Positions 11,590 to 24,161 of a DNA stretch of 64,000 bases are shown in pieces. The DNA comes from Syngnathus acus. Lineage: Eukaryota; Chordata; Actinopteri; Syngnathiformes; Syngnathidae. Both the position numbers and the translations under genes were made by a program. Within the stretch, counting starts at the first letter, position 1; each line of letters opens with the position of its first letter. The notes beneath the pieces were generated by a model. That model saw only the letters and a program-made list of their open reading frames with translations, ran no database searches and had not been told where the DNA came from. Where the stretch lies: contig NC_051095.1 of NCBI RefSeq assembly GCF_901709675.1, forward strand, positions 18,340,456 through 18,404,455. The letters are read 5' to 3'.

Positions 11590-13198
11590 AGAGAATGGTG
11601 TTTGATGATCATTTGGAGTATTTCCCATTGAAAAAATGGTTAGCGCGAGAGCCCGATCTTCCCTGTTTGCTTTAATAATGTCTATAAAAAAATTTTCAAA
11701 CCGACTCAAAGTATAAAGATGATTTTCCAGAGAAACAAACGTAACGGTGGAAAGAGAGAAAGCAAAACTGTGAAACCTCACTTGCGGTCTTGTGGGATAC
11801 AGCTGGTAACTGTTTACCTCTTATCGCTGCCTGAGGAGTTAAATAAACTTCATTATGGGCCTTTTCTTTCTTTTATTGCTGATAACAGCAGAAAGGATCC
11901 CTCGCATGTTGCACCAACATAAAATCTGTGCTTTAGTTAAAATAAAACCAGACCGGAAATGTGCAAATAAAAATGTGTTTTGTTTGCCCATCGGCCAGTT
12001 TTTTGTTTTTTATTTTGGGGCGTGGGGCAAGGACTGAATTAGGCACAGTTTCTAATCAGATGTATGACACCAAGGCCAAAATATGTGCATATCTCTAAGT
12101 ATTTTTTGAACCAATGTACAGAAGAGCATCTAATGTTGGGCAACAAATCCAGTTTCAGTGCAAATTTTGTTTAGGTTTTCACAAATACTGTGTTCCCTCG
12201 CTATAATGCGGTTTATCTTTTGCAGCCTCGCTGTTTTGCAGTTTTTTTTTTTTTTAGTGCGGGCAGTGAGTCATGCTTTTTTATAGTCAAATACATATAC
12301 AATACAAGACAAATACAATACTTTTTGAGGTCACCAATTTAGTAACTCCCCGTGCGTTTAAAAAAATGTATTGGTTCTTGTCGAGGAAAAAAAAGCTGTT
12401 GTGTATTTTTGAGATCTGTGTTGAAGTGGTGATTGTCTTGCTCATCGTGTTTCTAAGCAAAATAGTCAGCTTTGTGTGTTAATAAAGCTTCAAACTAAAC
12501 TAAAGCTTCAAACTATCTTCATCTTTTACCTGAAAGGTACAATTTTCTTGATCTGAATTGATCCTGGCTATTGGTATGGAATTGTTGTCTCTTCTTTCAT
12601 GCAGATGAAGCGCTCTTGTCTGCCATCTAGTCATAGACATTGTTATTACAACTTACAACTGCTCAGCGCCAGTAAATAAATAGAGTAGAACTCTGAGTGC
12701 CAGTTGCCTAGGCAACATTAAGTTCATTTCATTTCACTTTTCACTATTTGTCACAGGCTCTTCCATGTTCACCGCTGCTCATAATAAATGTTTAGTCAAC
12801 TTATTTTACCCCAGTGTTTTCCCGCAGGTGTGTGTCTTAATTTTCCACCATTACTGTCAAAACAAAAACATGACCAAAAACATTGCCTTGTGTTTCATGT
12901 AATTAATGTCACCATCCGGAATCTCAACTCTGTCGACAAGTGTAATTGGGCCTCCATTCGAACACTCTCACGCTCACTGTGAGGGCCGACTCATAGAACT
13001 AGTGTTCCCAAACAATTACCATTTTCCCCTGATAGCTGAGTGTAGACAAGGATTTACGTGAACCCAACAACTTCGTACCCCCCTAAAGACGCTCTCATTA
13101 GCGCTCACATGAGGAGGAGAAGCTCTGCATCACGTATTTAATGGAGAACAGTGAGCCATCATTATTGCACTTAGACTCATGTACAGTAAAGGACAACT
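11590..13198. other. Noncoding DNA, nothing recognised
   Basis: The stretch has A/T-rich single-copy-looking sequence with a T run (about 12242-12255) and a 14-bp direct repeat (AAAGCTTCAAACTA at about 12484 and 12502). No gene is supported. Confidence 0.55.
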
Positions 13199-13414
13199 CT
13201 CGCTCGCTCACTCACTCACTCACTCACTCACTCACTCACTCACTCACTCACTCACTCACTCACTCACTCACTCACTCACTCACTCACTCACTCACACTCA
13301 CTCATTCACCCATTTATTCACTCACTCACTCACTCACTCACTCACTCACTCACTCACTCACTCACTCACTCACTCACTCACTCACTCACTCACTCACTCA
13401 CTCACTCACTCACT
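13199..13414. repeat. (ACTC)n microsatellite
   Basis: About 215 bp of tandem CTCA units, interrupted at about 13291-13320 by a degenerate stretch. The long serine-histidine-threonine-leucine open frames across it are artefacts of the repeat. Confidence 0.98.
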
Positions 13415-13419
13415 AAGTC

Positions 13420-15100
13420 TGGTTTTGTGAAAAAGTGTCACATACGTATATATGGCAACACTCATCTCTATTGCGATGTTTTGAGAAAGCAGAAGGAGCA
13501 TGAGAGTAGGCAAGCAATCAAAGGAGAAATTAACCCCAAAATGTTCTTTGTAATATGTTCGGTGCAGCCCAACTAGTCGAAACACAATGAAAGATCTGGA
13601 AAGCACATGGAGAGCACATGGAAAGCCTGACTTCTGTAAGTGTGTTTGTCTTAAAAGCGTGACCCCTTTCAGAATCACTAACATGTGCACACCCAACCAC
13701 ACCCACATACTACAATCACTTCAGTTTCTTTGTGCACTCAGTAAAATCCGGAGCCGTGTCACCCAAAGGTAGAACGTTGGCGAGATTCAGTGGAGTGCTG
13801 GTGGAGGGGCTTCAAAACAGCTTTGAAAGCTTGACAGAAATAACTTCATAAAAGCATATTTTCACCATTACTGTCACTTTGACTTCAAGAGCAAATACTC
13901 TCCCTGCAAGTATTCACGGTAACTTCCACGAGCTGTGTTTTTATCAATCTTATGACATTGTCTGATTTAAAAAAGAAAACAAAAACGGATCCATCCCTGG
14001 CTGCGCCCTTGTCATGGTAGGTCCACATCGGCCCCACCTGAGTCGGGTAATCGTTGCTAACCTTATTAGGTGCCGAGGGAGAAGGCTACTCGCGGGATAA
14101 ACACATGAATACTGATGCCACTTATATAATGAAGGCCGGCCTATTATTGATCTTGAAGGCTTTCATCGGCCTGTTGGATGTTAAAATGATGACTGTTCCA
14201 TTGGCAGGTGTACTTACGTGAAACTGTCAACAGATAGTGGCAACAATGGCCTTCATTGTGGCTCTGTTTGAAGTTGTGGTATAGTTGTCAGATCAATTGT
14301 TGTTTCAAGGTGACTTTGCAAGATGGGATGTGTTAACTTGGCATCCCGCACAATACAGAACTGTACAGCACATCCTTGATATACAAGTGACCTGACTTAT
14401 GAGTTTTTTGAGATACAAGCTGTTTTTCAGCCATTTTTTTGCTTTGAAATGAGAGCAAAAATTTGAGAGTGGTGTATGGTGGCAATGAAACAAACTCAAC
14501 TCACTTTACATTAAGGATCAGTTTGTCAGATAGGAAACAACTCTTCAAAAAGTGGACAAAAGCTGTTTAATACCACTTTCTGGTCAAATTTAGAGTCCAA
14601 TTAAACCTAACACTAAGACAATTACACATTCTGTGCATAAATTGCTTACAAGTAATGAGAAATTACATCGGTGGATCAATATTACTGCACTTTGCTGAGT
14701 CACTTACAGAAGATATGAAACCTGTTTTGTTTGTGTGTGAATGACTGCATTATATTCGTGCACAACAGGAGCCAAGACGAATGAATAATGAAGCACAAAC
14801 TGTTTAATTATTTACATTGTATTATATTGTTATTTCTATATGTTTGCAAGAAGTACACTATTATAGAGTGCCATTTTCTTGATTATAAAACACAGTTATT
14901 CATGATAACCAATTTGCATAATAAAATGCAGAATCCCCCCCCCCCCCCCCAAAGTGCCACATTCTTTGCACATTGTCATGGCTCCTTTTGCCAGTTATTC
15001 GTGATAATTGATGCAGTACAACAACTAAAAATAATCCATAGAGTAAGGCCCTGTGGTTTTGTCAATGATAAACTACATATGACTAGTTTTTTTAAATTTT
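13420..15100. other. Noncoding DNA
   Basis: No exon or transposon end is recognised. A poly(C) run lies at about 14935-14950. Sequence around 14020-14170 is GC-richer and has no coding support. Confidence 0.5.
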
Positions 15101-15310
15101 TTTAATTTTTGTGTGGCGATGCACCACCCCAGCATGTGTAGTCATCACCGAGGCCGCTGCACTCCGCCGCCGCCATCGTTGCCGTAAACTGCATCCCAAT
15201 CATCATTACAATCAGAAGTGAGGTAATTATTACCTCCGCAACTCCGCACACTGCGCAATCATCACTTTTGTCCCACGCTAACAAAGTGACGCATTTTTAT
15301 TTTCTTCTGC
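15100..15310. promoter_or_regulatory. Candidate regulatory block with GAGGTAATTATTACCTC
   Basis: The block is GC-richer than its flanks and holds the 17-base palindrome GAGGTAATTATTACCTC at 15220-15236, which contains two inverted homeodomain-like cores. No coding evidence is seen. The call depends on composition and this motif. Confidence 0.3.
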
Positions 15311-15499
15311 CTCCCTATATTAACGCCTCACTAACAGATGGACACAATAGCCTGGTTCGTCCGATGTCTTCCCCTCCATGCTGGCTGTCGTCAATTATTC
15401 AACCCTTCACCTGCCTGGAATCAGATTGTTTGGTTACACTGTAGTGGCCGTTTTCATTCAACCGTGGCACATTTATCATACACAACAGAAATCAACAGA

Positions 15500-15600
15500 A
15501 CTAGTCAAGTCAAGTTTATTTGTATAGCCCTAAATCACAAGCAGTCTCAAAGGGCTTCACATAGACAACATGAACCCAGTTGCAAAAAAAAAAAGAGAAT
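15500..15600 (+). repeat. Common fish dispersed repeat fragment
   Basis: The phrase TCAAGTTTATTTGTATAGCC followed by AAATCACAAGCAGTCTCAAA and GGGCTTCACA is one I recognise from many fish genomic and transcript sequences. It ends in an A-rich tract. Its class is uncertain (retroposon-like). Confidence 0.55.
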
Positions 15601-15839
15601 GAAAAAAATAAAGCGAAATGGTCAATGTGCGAGTAATACCATGGTTTTGCTTGCCTATTACTCGAAAACTGCCACCTTGCACAATAGAAATAAAACTACC
15701 AGAAATAAGGCAACTACATTGCAAGGGCAGTTGGGAGCAGTCCCCCACCAGTTCATAGAGATGGAGCCATTCACAAACTGTTTTAATATTAGAATTTTAT
15801 ATTTACTGTAGGGGAAGGGATTTAAGTGTGAAATTCGTG

Positions 15840-15985
15840 GTAGGTCGATCGACCACTCTGAATTGTCCGTAGGTGTGTGGGAGTGTGAATGGTTGTTTGT
15901 CCATCAGCGCCTTGCTGGCAACATGTTCAGGGTGTCCCCCGCCTACTTCCCATAGTGAGTTGGGATAGGCTCCAGATGTCGTGTA
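15840..15985 (+). mobile_element. L2/SINE-like teleost repeat, copy 2 (3' part)
   Basis: The words CCGTAGGTGTG, GTGAATGGTTGTTTGTC and GGGATAGGCTCCAG, in this order, match the body of the L2/SINE-like repeat also seen at 62590-62850. The tRNA-like head is missing and the copy is diverged. Confidence 0.7.
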
Positions 15986-16279
15986 AAACTGCTCTATTTT
16001 ATATTTATTACGGAGCAGGGGTTTATTATGTTTGGATGAACATGACTCGTGGGCCTTGTGTAACAGGCTTTTTTATTGACCTATAGATTGAGCCTAATTG
16101 AGCCTTATGAATTCTGCCTAGCAACAAGCGATGAAAATATGTACTCGACCAAGAAAATACTTTTGTAGCTTGAATATGCACAGAATGGCCCAATCTGAGA
16201 GTTGAACCCAGAAAACCTTGTCTGCAAAGCAGACATGACAACCACACATGCCATTGTGCTGCCCACTAAAGCAATCAAT

Positions 16280-16740
16280 GGCGAAAAACAGTTCTCCCAC
16301 AGCCCCTGCTCAGTTTCCCTGCAAGAATCGACTATATTAGCTTTTCCGTCCGTTCACTCAAGACTTTTTGTGTTTGGAATTGAACGATAGCTTTAATTAT
16401 TGACTGCTACCCCAGAGGAGAGTGGTTAAAGACCTCTTGAATTTCTTTATTTATTTCCATCTCAAACCACCCCCCGCTAACATCCACCACCCCCCGCCAG
16501 TGCAGAATGGATCTATGGGCTCAGGCATCCTGGTGAGATGAAAGTCTAATCATCTCACAAGAAAACAAGTAGAAAGGCTTTTTAATTAGGCGGCAGCGCA
16601 TGGAGAATTTGTACATTGTGATGGATGGCGAGTGCGTCTCCTTAGTGACAACTATACTGATAATCTGATAGTGGGGTAGGGCAGCAGGGCGACTTTCGCC
16701 ACAGGTGTTTCGACTCAACTAGCAGGTAACCGGGCTCGTT
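16280..16740. promoter_or_regulatory. Candidate conserved noncoding block
   Basis: GC-richer sequence with TTTAATTATTGAC (about 16393) and TTTTTAATTAGGC (about 16579). It lacks repeats and coding domains. Only motif content supports a regulatory role. Confidence 0.22.
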
Positions 16741-16854
16741 TACCATTTATGTTTAGTACCTGTGGCTAAAATCAAACTGTGGCAGGATTGTTACTATTTG
16801 GACCTGGATTCGCCACATCTGAGAGATGAGAACATTATAAAAAGTGCCCAAGCC

Positions 16855-16915
16855 AGTGGTGTCCAAACTTTTCGGAAAGAAGGCTCGATTTGATTAAGTG
16901 ACCATGACATTGACT
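16855..16915 (+). mobile_element. hAT-like terminal fragment
   Basis: CAGTGGTGTCCAAACTTTTC at about 16855 resembles the terminal inverted repeats of hAT/Charlie-type fish elements. No matching opposite end is seen nearby, so this is at most a truncated relic. Confidence 0.35.
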
Positions 16916-16919
16916 TGAC

Positions 16920-18050
16920 ATTCAGCTTCCAGTTACTCTTATCTTTCACAGCGTTCATTCTCAGTCACCTTGTCGCTCGCATGTTTCATTTGGTTGTATC
17001 TTTTGATATTGACTGGTGAATTGATATTGAACTGCCATTGATGTTGAATTGCTTGAAAACAGCCACAGTTTTTAAACAAATTAGGCAGACTTTTGTTTCA
17101 TATTTCAGTGAAACAAATGTGTCCTGGAAGCGGCAGCCCTCTCTGTCAACTTTCCTTTGCTTCGCTACAGTCTCCATTTTAAAAATGGGCTGAAAAGGGT
17201 CACACAGGTGTCATGCACCCAGGGTTGCATTCGGAAATTCGCTTCGACACCAAACGGTGGTGTATCCAGAGAGGCAGCATGCGCTTGGAGCGTATTTCTT
17301 CTGGTGAAATATAAAATAGCTATTTGTACAAAATGGGGACTGGGCATACCTAAATTGTCAAATCTGTCCCAGCACTTTCTGAAATGAAATAGTATAAGTG
17401 ACCGCTTTGCTGAGTTGGCAACTCTATTTGCAGCCATCTTATTAGTGTCAGCTGTGCATTTTACCTATCGCCAAGTGATTCATATTCGCTTCAATTTGTT
17501 GAAGTTCCTTTTTATTAACAGGTAATGATAACTTAAGGCATTAGAAATATGAAGGGGTTCATCCATCCAGTTTTTGACAACTTCTGGATTAGAAAGAGTC
17601 CTTTGAAAAAAGTGTGAGACCCTTGTAAAAGCAGGAATGCGATTAGAGAAGCAAACACGATGAGGGACGCGTGGAAAAAAAAATCTGAAATACAACATGA
17701 GAAAAAAACAGGCAACACAGCCCCCGAGCTTCGGGTCCTGATTGGTGGGCCTCCCTCTCTCCTTGGCTTTAGCCTCCCCTCTCATCTCAGCAGGGGGGCA
17801 TCCCAGTCGCCAAGGCCCCCTTAATGTTCCCTGCTGTTGCCTGGCTTACATGCAGCATACGTAATTTCATTTCTCAGCAGAACGGATGTGAGGAGTCCAA
17901 GTGTCGGGATGGCCTTTTATGTACTTCTAGTTCATTATTTATATTTTTTATAGATATTTATATTAGATTTTTTTACATTTAATCAGTTTCATGACGAGCT
18001 GCACCATTGACGCTGTTGATCTGAATTGTTTGATGTCAGTGCATTGTATT
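16920..18050. other. Noncoding DNA
   Basis: No gene, repeat family or promoter is recognised. The open frame at 17480-17785 on the minus strand lacks any known domain. Confidence 0.5.
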
Positions 18051-18059
18051 TTCGGCAAA

Positions 18060-18810
18060 TCAAAATCCAATGGCTATGGAGTTATTTGCGATTAAAGTGA
18101 ATCGTATTCTTAATGGAGTGAATTGTGTCTTAATTGGAGTGAATCGTAGCATAATTGGAGTGACTTGTATCAATATGTGTCACAATCAGAATGAATCATA
18201 TTGTACAGTAGTTTCAGTGAATCGCATTGTACTGTTACTAGAGTAACTAGTGTTGTAATTGGAGTGAGTTCTACGTATAATGGAGTACACTATCACTAGA
18301 GTGAATCGTATAATAATTGTAGTGTCATATGGTAATTGAATCATTAATGCTCTGTGTCAATTTTTTCTGAATTGGTTTATAACCTGTATCATTGGAGTCA
18401 AATGGAATTTAAGTGAATTGTGAATTGTTTTAGTATTTGGGGCGACTGGTATCATAATTGGAGTAAATTTGATGAAAATTGGCGTAAATTGTACCACAAT
18501 CGTGTGAATTTAATTCTATCATAGTTTCTGTGAATCACATTGTAATCACAGTTAATTGTATTGTAATTGCATGAAATGGTATCAGAATTGGAGCCACTGT
18601 CGTAATTAGATTGAAGCATATAATAAATAGAGTAAATTGTATCACAATTGGAGTAAATCGTATGATGGATGGAGTGAATCATATTGTAAATGAGGTAATT
18701 AAAATAGTTTGAGTGAATTGCATCTTAATTGGAATAAATTGTATCATTATTGGCCTGAACAGCAAGTTAGTAAACGGCATTGTAATTGGAATGTATTAAA
18801 TAGTAATTGG
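18060..18810. repeat. Decayed 21-bp minisatellite, block A
   Basis: The unit approximates AATTGGAGTGAATCGTATC. Consecutive clear units begin near 18111, 18131 and 18152, giving a 21-bp period. Copies then diverge, with many single-base changes and small indels. Open frames here merely translate the repeat. Confidence 0.8.
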
Positions 18811-18829
18811 TGTGAATCGCTGAGGTTCC

Positions 18830-20320
18830 CTGAATGCTCTCTGCCGATGACATGCAAACTGCCCCTTTCAGAATGGATGTCAGGAAGTTAAGCAATGCGA
18901 TTGCCTAATGTGTACATCTATACATACATATTTTCATTCAATACATAGCAACCATTCAAATAACAAGATACACTGTCGATTTCCGGCTTTGATTTGTGGA
19001 GGAACTTGTCAAATCTTGACAATTGCCGTAATTGTCCCCTTCGTCATCATTTTCAGCTCTTCACCTGCGCGGCAGCGGGGTGGCCTCATGCTTGATTGAT
19101 AATTGCCAAAATGGATCCAGAACTCACATTTATCACACCTAGGTTTGCTTTTGTCAACTTTTGAACTATAGCCTATAGATGATTGCACAGCATATTCCAG
19201 ATCCTGTATTTTATCAGAGTTTGTTTTGATTTTTGAGGGATTCTACTGAGAATCCGGATAACCGCACAGCCATCATTTTAGTTTCAACTGACTATGAGTG
19301 GCCATAGCTTTGTCCAGTGATGTTATTTTATCTGGCTTGGATTTGATTTTGGCGGGATTCAAATGACCGTGTACACAGCCATATGGCTTTATCCAGCACA
19401 TGAATGGATCGAGCTTCGTGAAGGTCACATACAGCTGTTTTGTCACTCATTCGAACTTAATCGGTGTTATTTCATCACACCATTGGACTAGTGGAGTGCG
19501 CACACGCACGCACACACACACTCACACACACAGTGAACCCACCAGGACGAGTTGACATAAAAGGCTGGGAGGTTTTCTAAAGAAAAGTTTCAAGTTATGA
19601 CAAAATAAAAAAAGAGTTCTTGTGACATGTTTTACAGGTTACATCATCTGTTGGAAGGAAAGACACAGGCACTTTGCCTGAGTTTGGGGTCAGGGACCCC
19701 TGGAGGGACTGGGGGGTGGGGACTTGAGGGTCTGAGCATGATTAATGGAAGGTGACAGTTTATGTAATCTAATCTCCTGATATTTGATTATACCCATTTC
19801 TTTTTATTGCGGACTAATGGACTCTGTGCGGCAAGGCGAGACTTCCAGTGATTGGTCGTTTAAAGAAAGAAAATGAAGCAGAGCAGAATGATCCGACCAC
19901 CTTATGAGGTACACCAGCACAACAGAATAATTTCCTAAGAAAGAATTCCACCTTTATGGAGATAATAATGCTATGGTTTTGAAGAAGTGACGGCTTTGCT
20001 GTGGCATCATTGATTCACTGAGCCAATCAGATGCCAAGAGAAGTCTTGGCTACGTCGCTTTGAGTGTGTTTGACTCTGAATGATCGTCGTCCCTGCGTCC
20101 GCCTGTCAAGGTGACAGCTTCTAGTTCTTTCATTTCCCAAGTGTGTGGATCCTGGAGAAACAGGGTTCAGTTAGCACTACAAGCGTATGCTAATTGTGCT
20201 ACATGTGGAACAACAATAGATAAACGTCATGCAGAAACATTGAGTGGGATTCAGATGGATTGTTCTAATAATAATTATATTTGTGGTGATGGTCACATAA
20301 GTGCAAAAGAAGGAGTGTAT
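18830..20320. other. Spacer between minisatellite blocks
   Basis: The sequence is not made of the 21-bp unit. It contains a short CA/CG array (19501-19533) and otherwise nothing I recognise. No gene is supported. Confidence 0.5.
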
Positions 20321-20329
20321 TGGAGTGTA

Positions 20330-20990
20330 TTGCAATTTATTCGCAGGGAATCCTTGAGTATCACAACTGGATCGAAAAGTATCGCAAAGTAATTGCACTG
20401 AAAAATATAATTTGTTGAGTCAATTGTAATCGTAAATTGAATGAATCGCGATACGTGGTTTTGTATCATATCTTAATTGGTGTGAATCACATCTCATTAC
20501 ACTTAAAGTGAACTATATCACATTGTCATGGGAGTGACTCATGGAATCAATAGGTGTATTCCATAATTAGTGTGAAAAGTGTTGCATCTTAATTGGAGTG
20601 AATCATTTTGTATCACATCGTAATTGCAATAATTTTCAGACCAGTTACAATACTTGAAAGTATTGTAACTGGTCTGAAAATTATTGCATCGTAATGAAGT
20701 GTAATTATTAATGGAGTGCATCGTTTCGTCATCTCAGAGATTCCTATTGCAGCATCTTAATCAAGGAGAATATTGCATTGCTTCTTAATTGGAGTAAAAC
20801 ACATTGCGTCGTAGCCAGAGTGTATTGTATTAAATAAAAATTCACGTGAATTGTATTGCATCATCGCAGCATAATTTGCAGTGAACATTAAAGCATCACC
20901 ATAGGAGTGATTCGTAACACATATTATCGAAGTAAATTGTAGCAAATTTATATTTGGACTGACATGGTAATTGAAGTGAACTGTGTAGCA
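20330..20990. repeat. Decayed 21-bp minisatellite, block B
   Basis: Degenerate AATTGG-AGTGAAT units resume here (for example 20590-20605 and 20787-20797). A perfect long inverted repeat sits inside at 20625-20688. Confidence 0.75.
20625..20688. repeat. Perfect 31-bp inverted repeat with 2-base centre
   Basis: Bases 20625-20655 and 20658-20688 are exact reverse complements around a GA centre, giving a 64-base near-palindrome. The arms contain AATTTTCAGACCAGTTACAA and its complement. Surrounding minisatellite copies differ from each other at many sites, so the perfect match implies a recent origin or gene-conversion-like copying. Confidence 0.97.
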
Positions 20991-21224
20991 AAAATGAGCT
21001 TTCTTTCATCTTCTGTTTTTCATCCATCATCTAATGTTTATCTTGCTTTTGAACCAGACTGCACTTAAAATCTTTTGAGCAGTTCCAAGAACCCTTTAAA
21101 AGTTGAGTGCAAAAAGTATACAACTGCCTTCGTCAGGGTGCAATGGTTTGATATTGGGGTGAGTTCCCTCAAAGTGCTTCTACACATTCAGAACATCAGT
21201 GAGTCTTGTTTGGGCCCTTGGAAG

Positions 21225-21620
21225 ACGTGCAAAGCAGTTACCTTGGAGACCAATAATTAGCCCGGTGGGGCACATTAGTGTCGATTGTGGCTTCAGGAAC
21301 AGGAACGGCTTCCCACTGTACCACTATTTCTGAAAGCAAGTTGAGTGGCCTTGATAGTCCTCGTTAGTTGGCCTCATGCGGGTCCAAAGCAGCCCTGCCA
21401 ACAGTGACTTGGCGATGCGGCTAATGAGGCCCGAGGCTGCTCGCAAAATGGCCATTTTTAGGATTAAGAGGCATTACTCCATGTTATCGGCACATTTTTG
21501 GTCCTTGAGGAGTTCAAACTGTAATGTTGGAGATGACTAATTAGCGCTGTGAGGTACATTGGTGCGGGTTGTACCTTGCGGGGAAGAAATGGACTTGGGC
21601 TCCGCCTCTATAGCTGCATG
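21225..21620. promoter_or_regulatory. Duplicated regulatory-looking block with TAATTAGC sites
   Basis: The segments 21229-21295 and 21521-21588 are similar in sequence and order (TTGGAGA, TAATTAGC, GTG-GG, ACATT-GTG). Each contains one TAATTAGC homeodomain-like core. The intervening part also holds CGGCTAATGAGGC (about 21418). This looks like an internally duplicated enhancer-like block, but function is unproven. Confidence 0.4.
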
Positions 21621-22059
21621 TTTGACTGAGAACACGAGAAAAAATGAACTGATTTGCTTTGATGTGGTAAAGGTGTCGACCGACTGTTGTCATATACGTA
21701 TGTCCGTTATAACATTTTTCATTGAACACTCGATACAGTGGTTCACTGTTCATGAATGTAGCTATTTATGTTGTTTTTCTCTAATCTATCCCTTGCTGTT
21801 TGCTTAATCTATAATGTATTTTTGTGCTCTTTTTTTTAAATACTGTAAAATATCACAAGATGGTGCCAAAGCCCTGGCTATTGGGAAGTTGGTAATTGAT
21901 GGAAAGGAAGTACTGTATTATTGATTTGGTACATATCGATTGAGAGACTAAAATCTTTGTATGTGGGGCGTCAGCGAATTTTTGCCTGTGTTGTCAGTTG
22001 ACGTTACGCAGTGTGCACACGATCTTCCTGTGCATTCGTCCTGTGCATTTGTCAGTCAT

Positions 22060-22620
22060 CTGTAAAGGCACTGGAGTGAATGGTTCTTTATTGTAATTGG
22101 AGTGAATTACTTTTGAATGTAATGAGAGTGAATCATGAATTGTAATTTGAGTGAACCATATTGTAATTGGAATGAATAGCATGAAGTAAATAATATTTTA
22201 GGGAAAATATTGCATTCTGTTGTAATTTCTTGTGTACCAATTTGTACCAAATTTAGAGTGCTTTGCATAGTAAAGAGAGTGAATCTTACTGCATCAGAAT
22301 TGAAGTGGATTACATTATATTGTGATCGGTGTGAATTGTCGGGTGTGTCATGTTTGAAGTAAAAAAGTATTGTCTAGTCGGAGTAAAAGGTTTTGGCACT
22401 GTAATCTAAATGGAAGGCATCGTTATTGGAGTGAATAGTATCACAATCACAGTGAATTGCTTCGTCAATTGACTAAATTCATAAATAATTGGGCTAAATG
22501 GTACACTGGAATTAGAGTAAATTATATTACAGTGCATCATATTTGTAGTAACTTTTATGTCATCACAATTAGAGTGAACCTAATTGTAACTGGGATAGAT
22601 TGTATTGTATTGACAATATG
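22060..22620. repeat. Decayed 21-bp minisatellite, block C
   Basis: AATTGGAGTGAAT-type units recur (for example 22095-22107 and 22162-22174). They are strongly diverged and interrupted, as in blocks A and B. Confidence 0.72.
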
Positions 22621-22639
22621 GTACGGCTGTCAGTAAATT

Positions 22640-23325
22640 AATTTACTGTTGGTATTGCTTAAACTCCATTGTTGCTTCAACAGCATAACAGCATAAGTGG
22701 ACATGAAGTTCCTTTTGAATGAAATCATGAATTTAGCATGAATCATCTCTTCTGAATGCTCATCAAGGAAGATTCACACCATCACAAGTTTTTATGATGA
22801 ATGTTTCTAGCTTGGCTGCTATTCTCCCTTCATAGCTCCACCAAAGATAAAGCACACTCCTTTTCTTCCGTCTTTGTTTCTGTCACACTCTGCTCCAGCA
22901 CCGTTTACATTTCCCAGCCTCTTAATCATTCATTCCGATTCAAGACCTTCCGAGTGGAAGTGTGTCCCTTGAGCTGGAGGAGGTTACTTGATCCCTTAGC
23001 TGGATGGTGTGAATGTGCGCTAATTAAACTCAAATAGTCGTTACCGGGACATTGCCTGTCTTTACAAAAGTATTTGAGTTCACACACAGAAATGATGATT
23101 TGCAAGACTTTGGAAAACATGTTTCAGCAGTGAAACATAAACAAATGTGGACAATAAAAGTGGGCTCGCTCACTGAAGCCAAAGTGACTCTTTAATAATA
23201 ATGGCGTAACATAGTTTTGACATAAAATATATTTTTCATGATGTCAGATACATTAAGCCAAGTGTGAAGTAAACAAAAATGCCTATAGATATACACCAAT
23301 ACATATACAAATAGTTACATATGTA
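22640..23325. other. Noncoding DNA
   Basis: Nothing recognised. The open frame at 22801-23037 has no domain or splice context. Confidence 0.5.
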
Positions 23326-23329
23326 GGCG

Positions 23330-23578
23330 AGGTACACTTGAACTGGTCGCCAGCCAATAGCAGGGCACATATATATGAACAACCATTCACACTCAAAATC
23401 ACACCTACGGACAATTTAAACTACCTTGCATATATTTGGAATATGGGAGGACCCGGAGGAAAGCAACACAGGCACGGGGAGAACATGCAAACTCTACACA
23501 GGAAGGCCGGAGCCAAAATCAAACCCTTCACCTCTTGTGAGGCAGGCGTGCTAACCAGTGCTACACTGCCGTAGACAG
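23330..23578 (-). mobile_element. L2/SINE-like teleost repeat, copy 3
   Basis: On the minus strand the copy runs from a tRNA-like head (GTAGCACTGGTTAGCACGCC), through GCATGTTCTCCCCGTGCC and the CCGTAGGTGTGA region, to CTGGCGACCAGTTC. This is the most complete copy in its central part, and it aligns with the copies at 9275, 15840 and 62590. Confidence 0.8.
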
Positions 23579-23579
23579 A

Positions 23580-24160
23580 TATATTTAAACTGTGTGTATA
23601 CTATATATCGGTTTGTAGAAGCAGGACGTTATCGATTAGTTGTGGTAAAAAACAGTTATCGGGCATCGCGACTACATCTGTGCTAAAAATGTCCACAAGT
23701 ACAAGGTCAGACTTTTTGCAGGTCGAATGTAACAATGCTGGTAGCGGAAATGCTTCACCGGTTATAAGATGCCATACACTATGCTCTTCTGGTTGCCAAG
23801 CAACTAATGTGAATAAAAATAGGCACTTTCCGGCACTATATCTTCAAGAAAATTTTTACAACAATATCAGGTTTATTTCATGGGGGCAAGCACCACAGTT
23901 GCCATTAGCGCAAGCGATCGCCAATGCTAAGTGATAGTGATTAAGTGCCTCTGTTAATGGAACCTTTCATGGTGCAATTACCAACATGTGAAATACGTTT
24001 TTTTAAAGGTCATACCTCCTGTCGGATTTGAAGAGCCATCATAAACATACAGTACATAGGATGTTCTTTCTTTAGGCAAATCGCTATTCTTATTCTTATT
24101 TTTTTAGTAATGCCCTTTTGCTTTGTTACCAAATTTAGTTTTCATGGAGTTTGTGTGTAT
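23580..24160. other. Noncoding DNA
   Basis: No gene or element recognised. The open frame at 23680-23934 has no known domain. Confidence 0.5.
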
Positions 24161-24161
24161 C

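Noticed and set aside
13141-13430. Long open frames of Ser-Leu-Thr-His repeats
   Set aside because: They are translations of the ACTC array in every frame, not proteins.
15338-15811. 157-codon open frame
   Set aside because: It runs through a dispersed fish repeat and an A-rich tract and has no domain.
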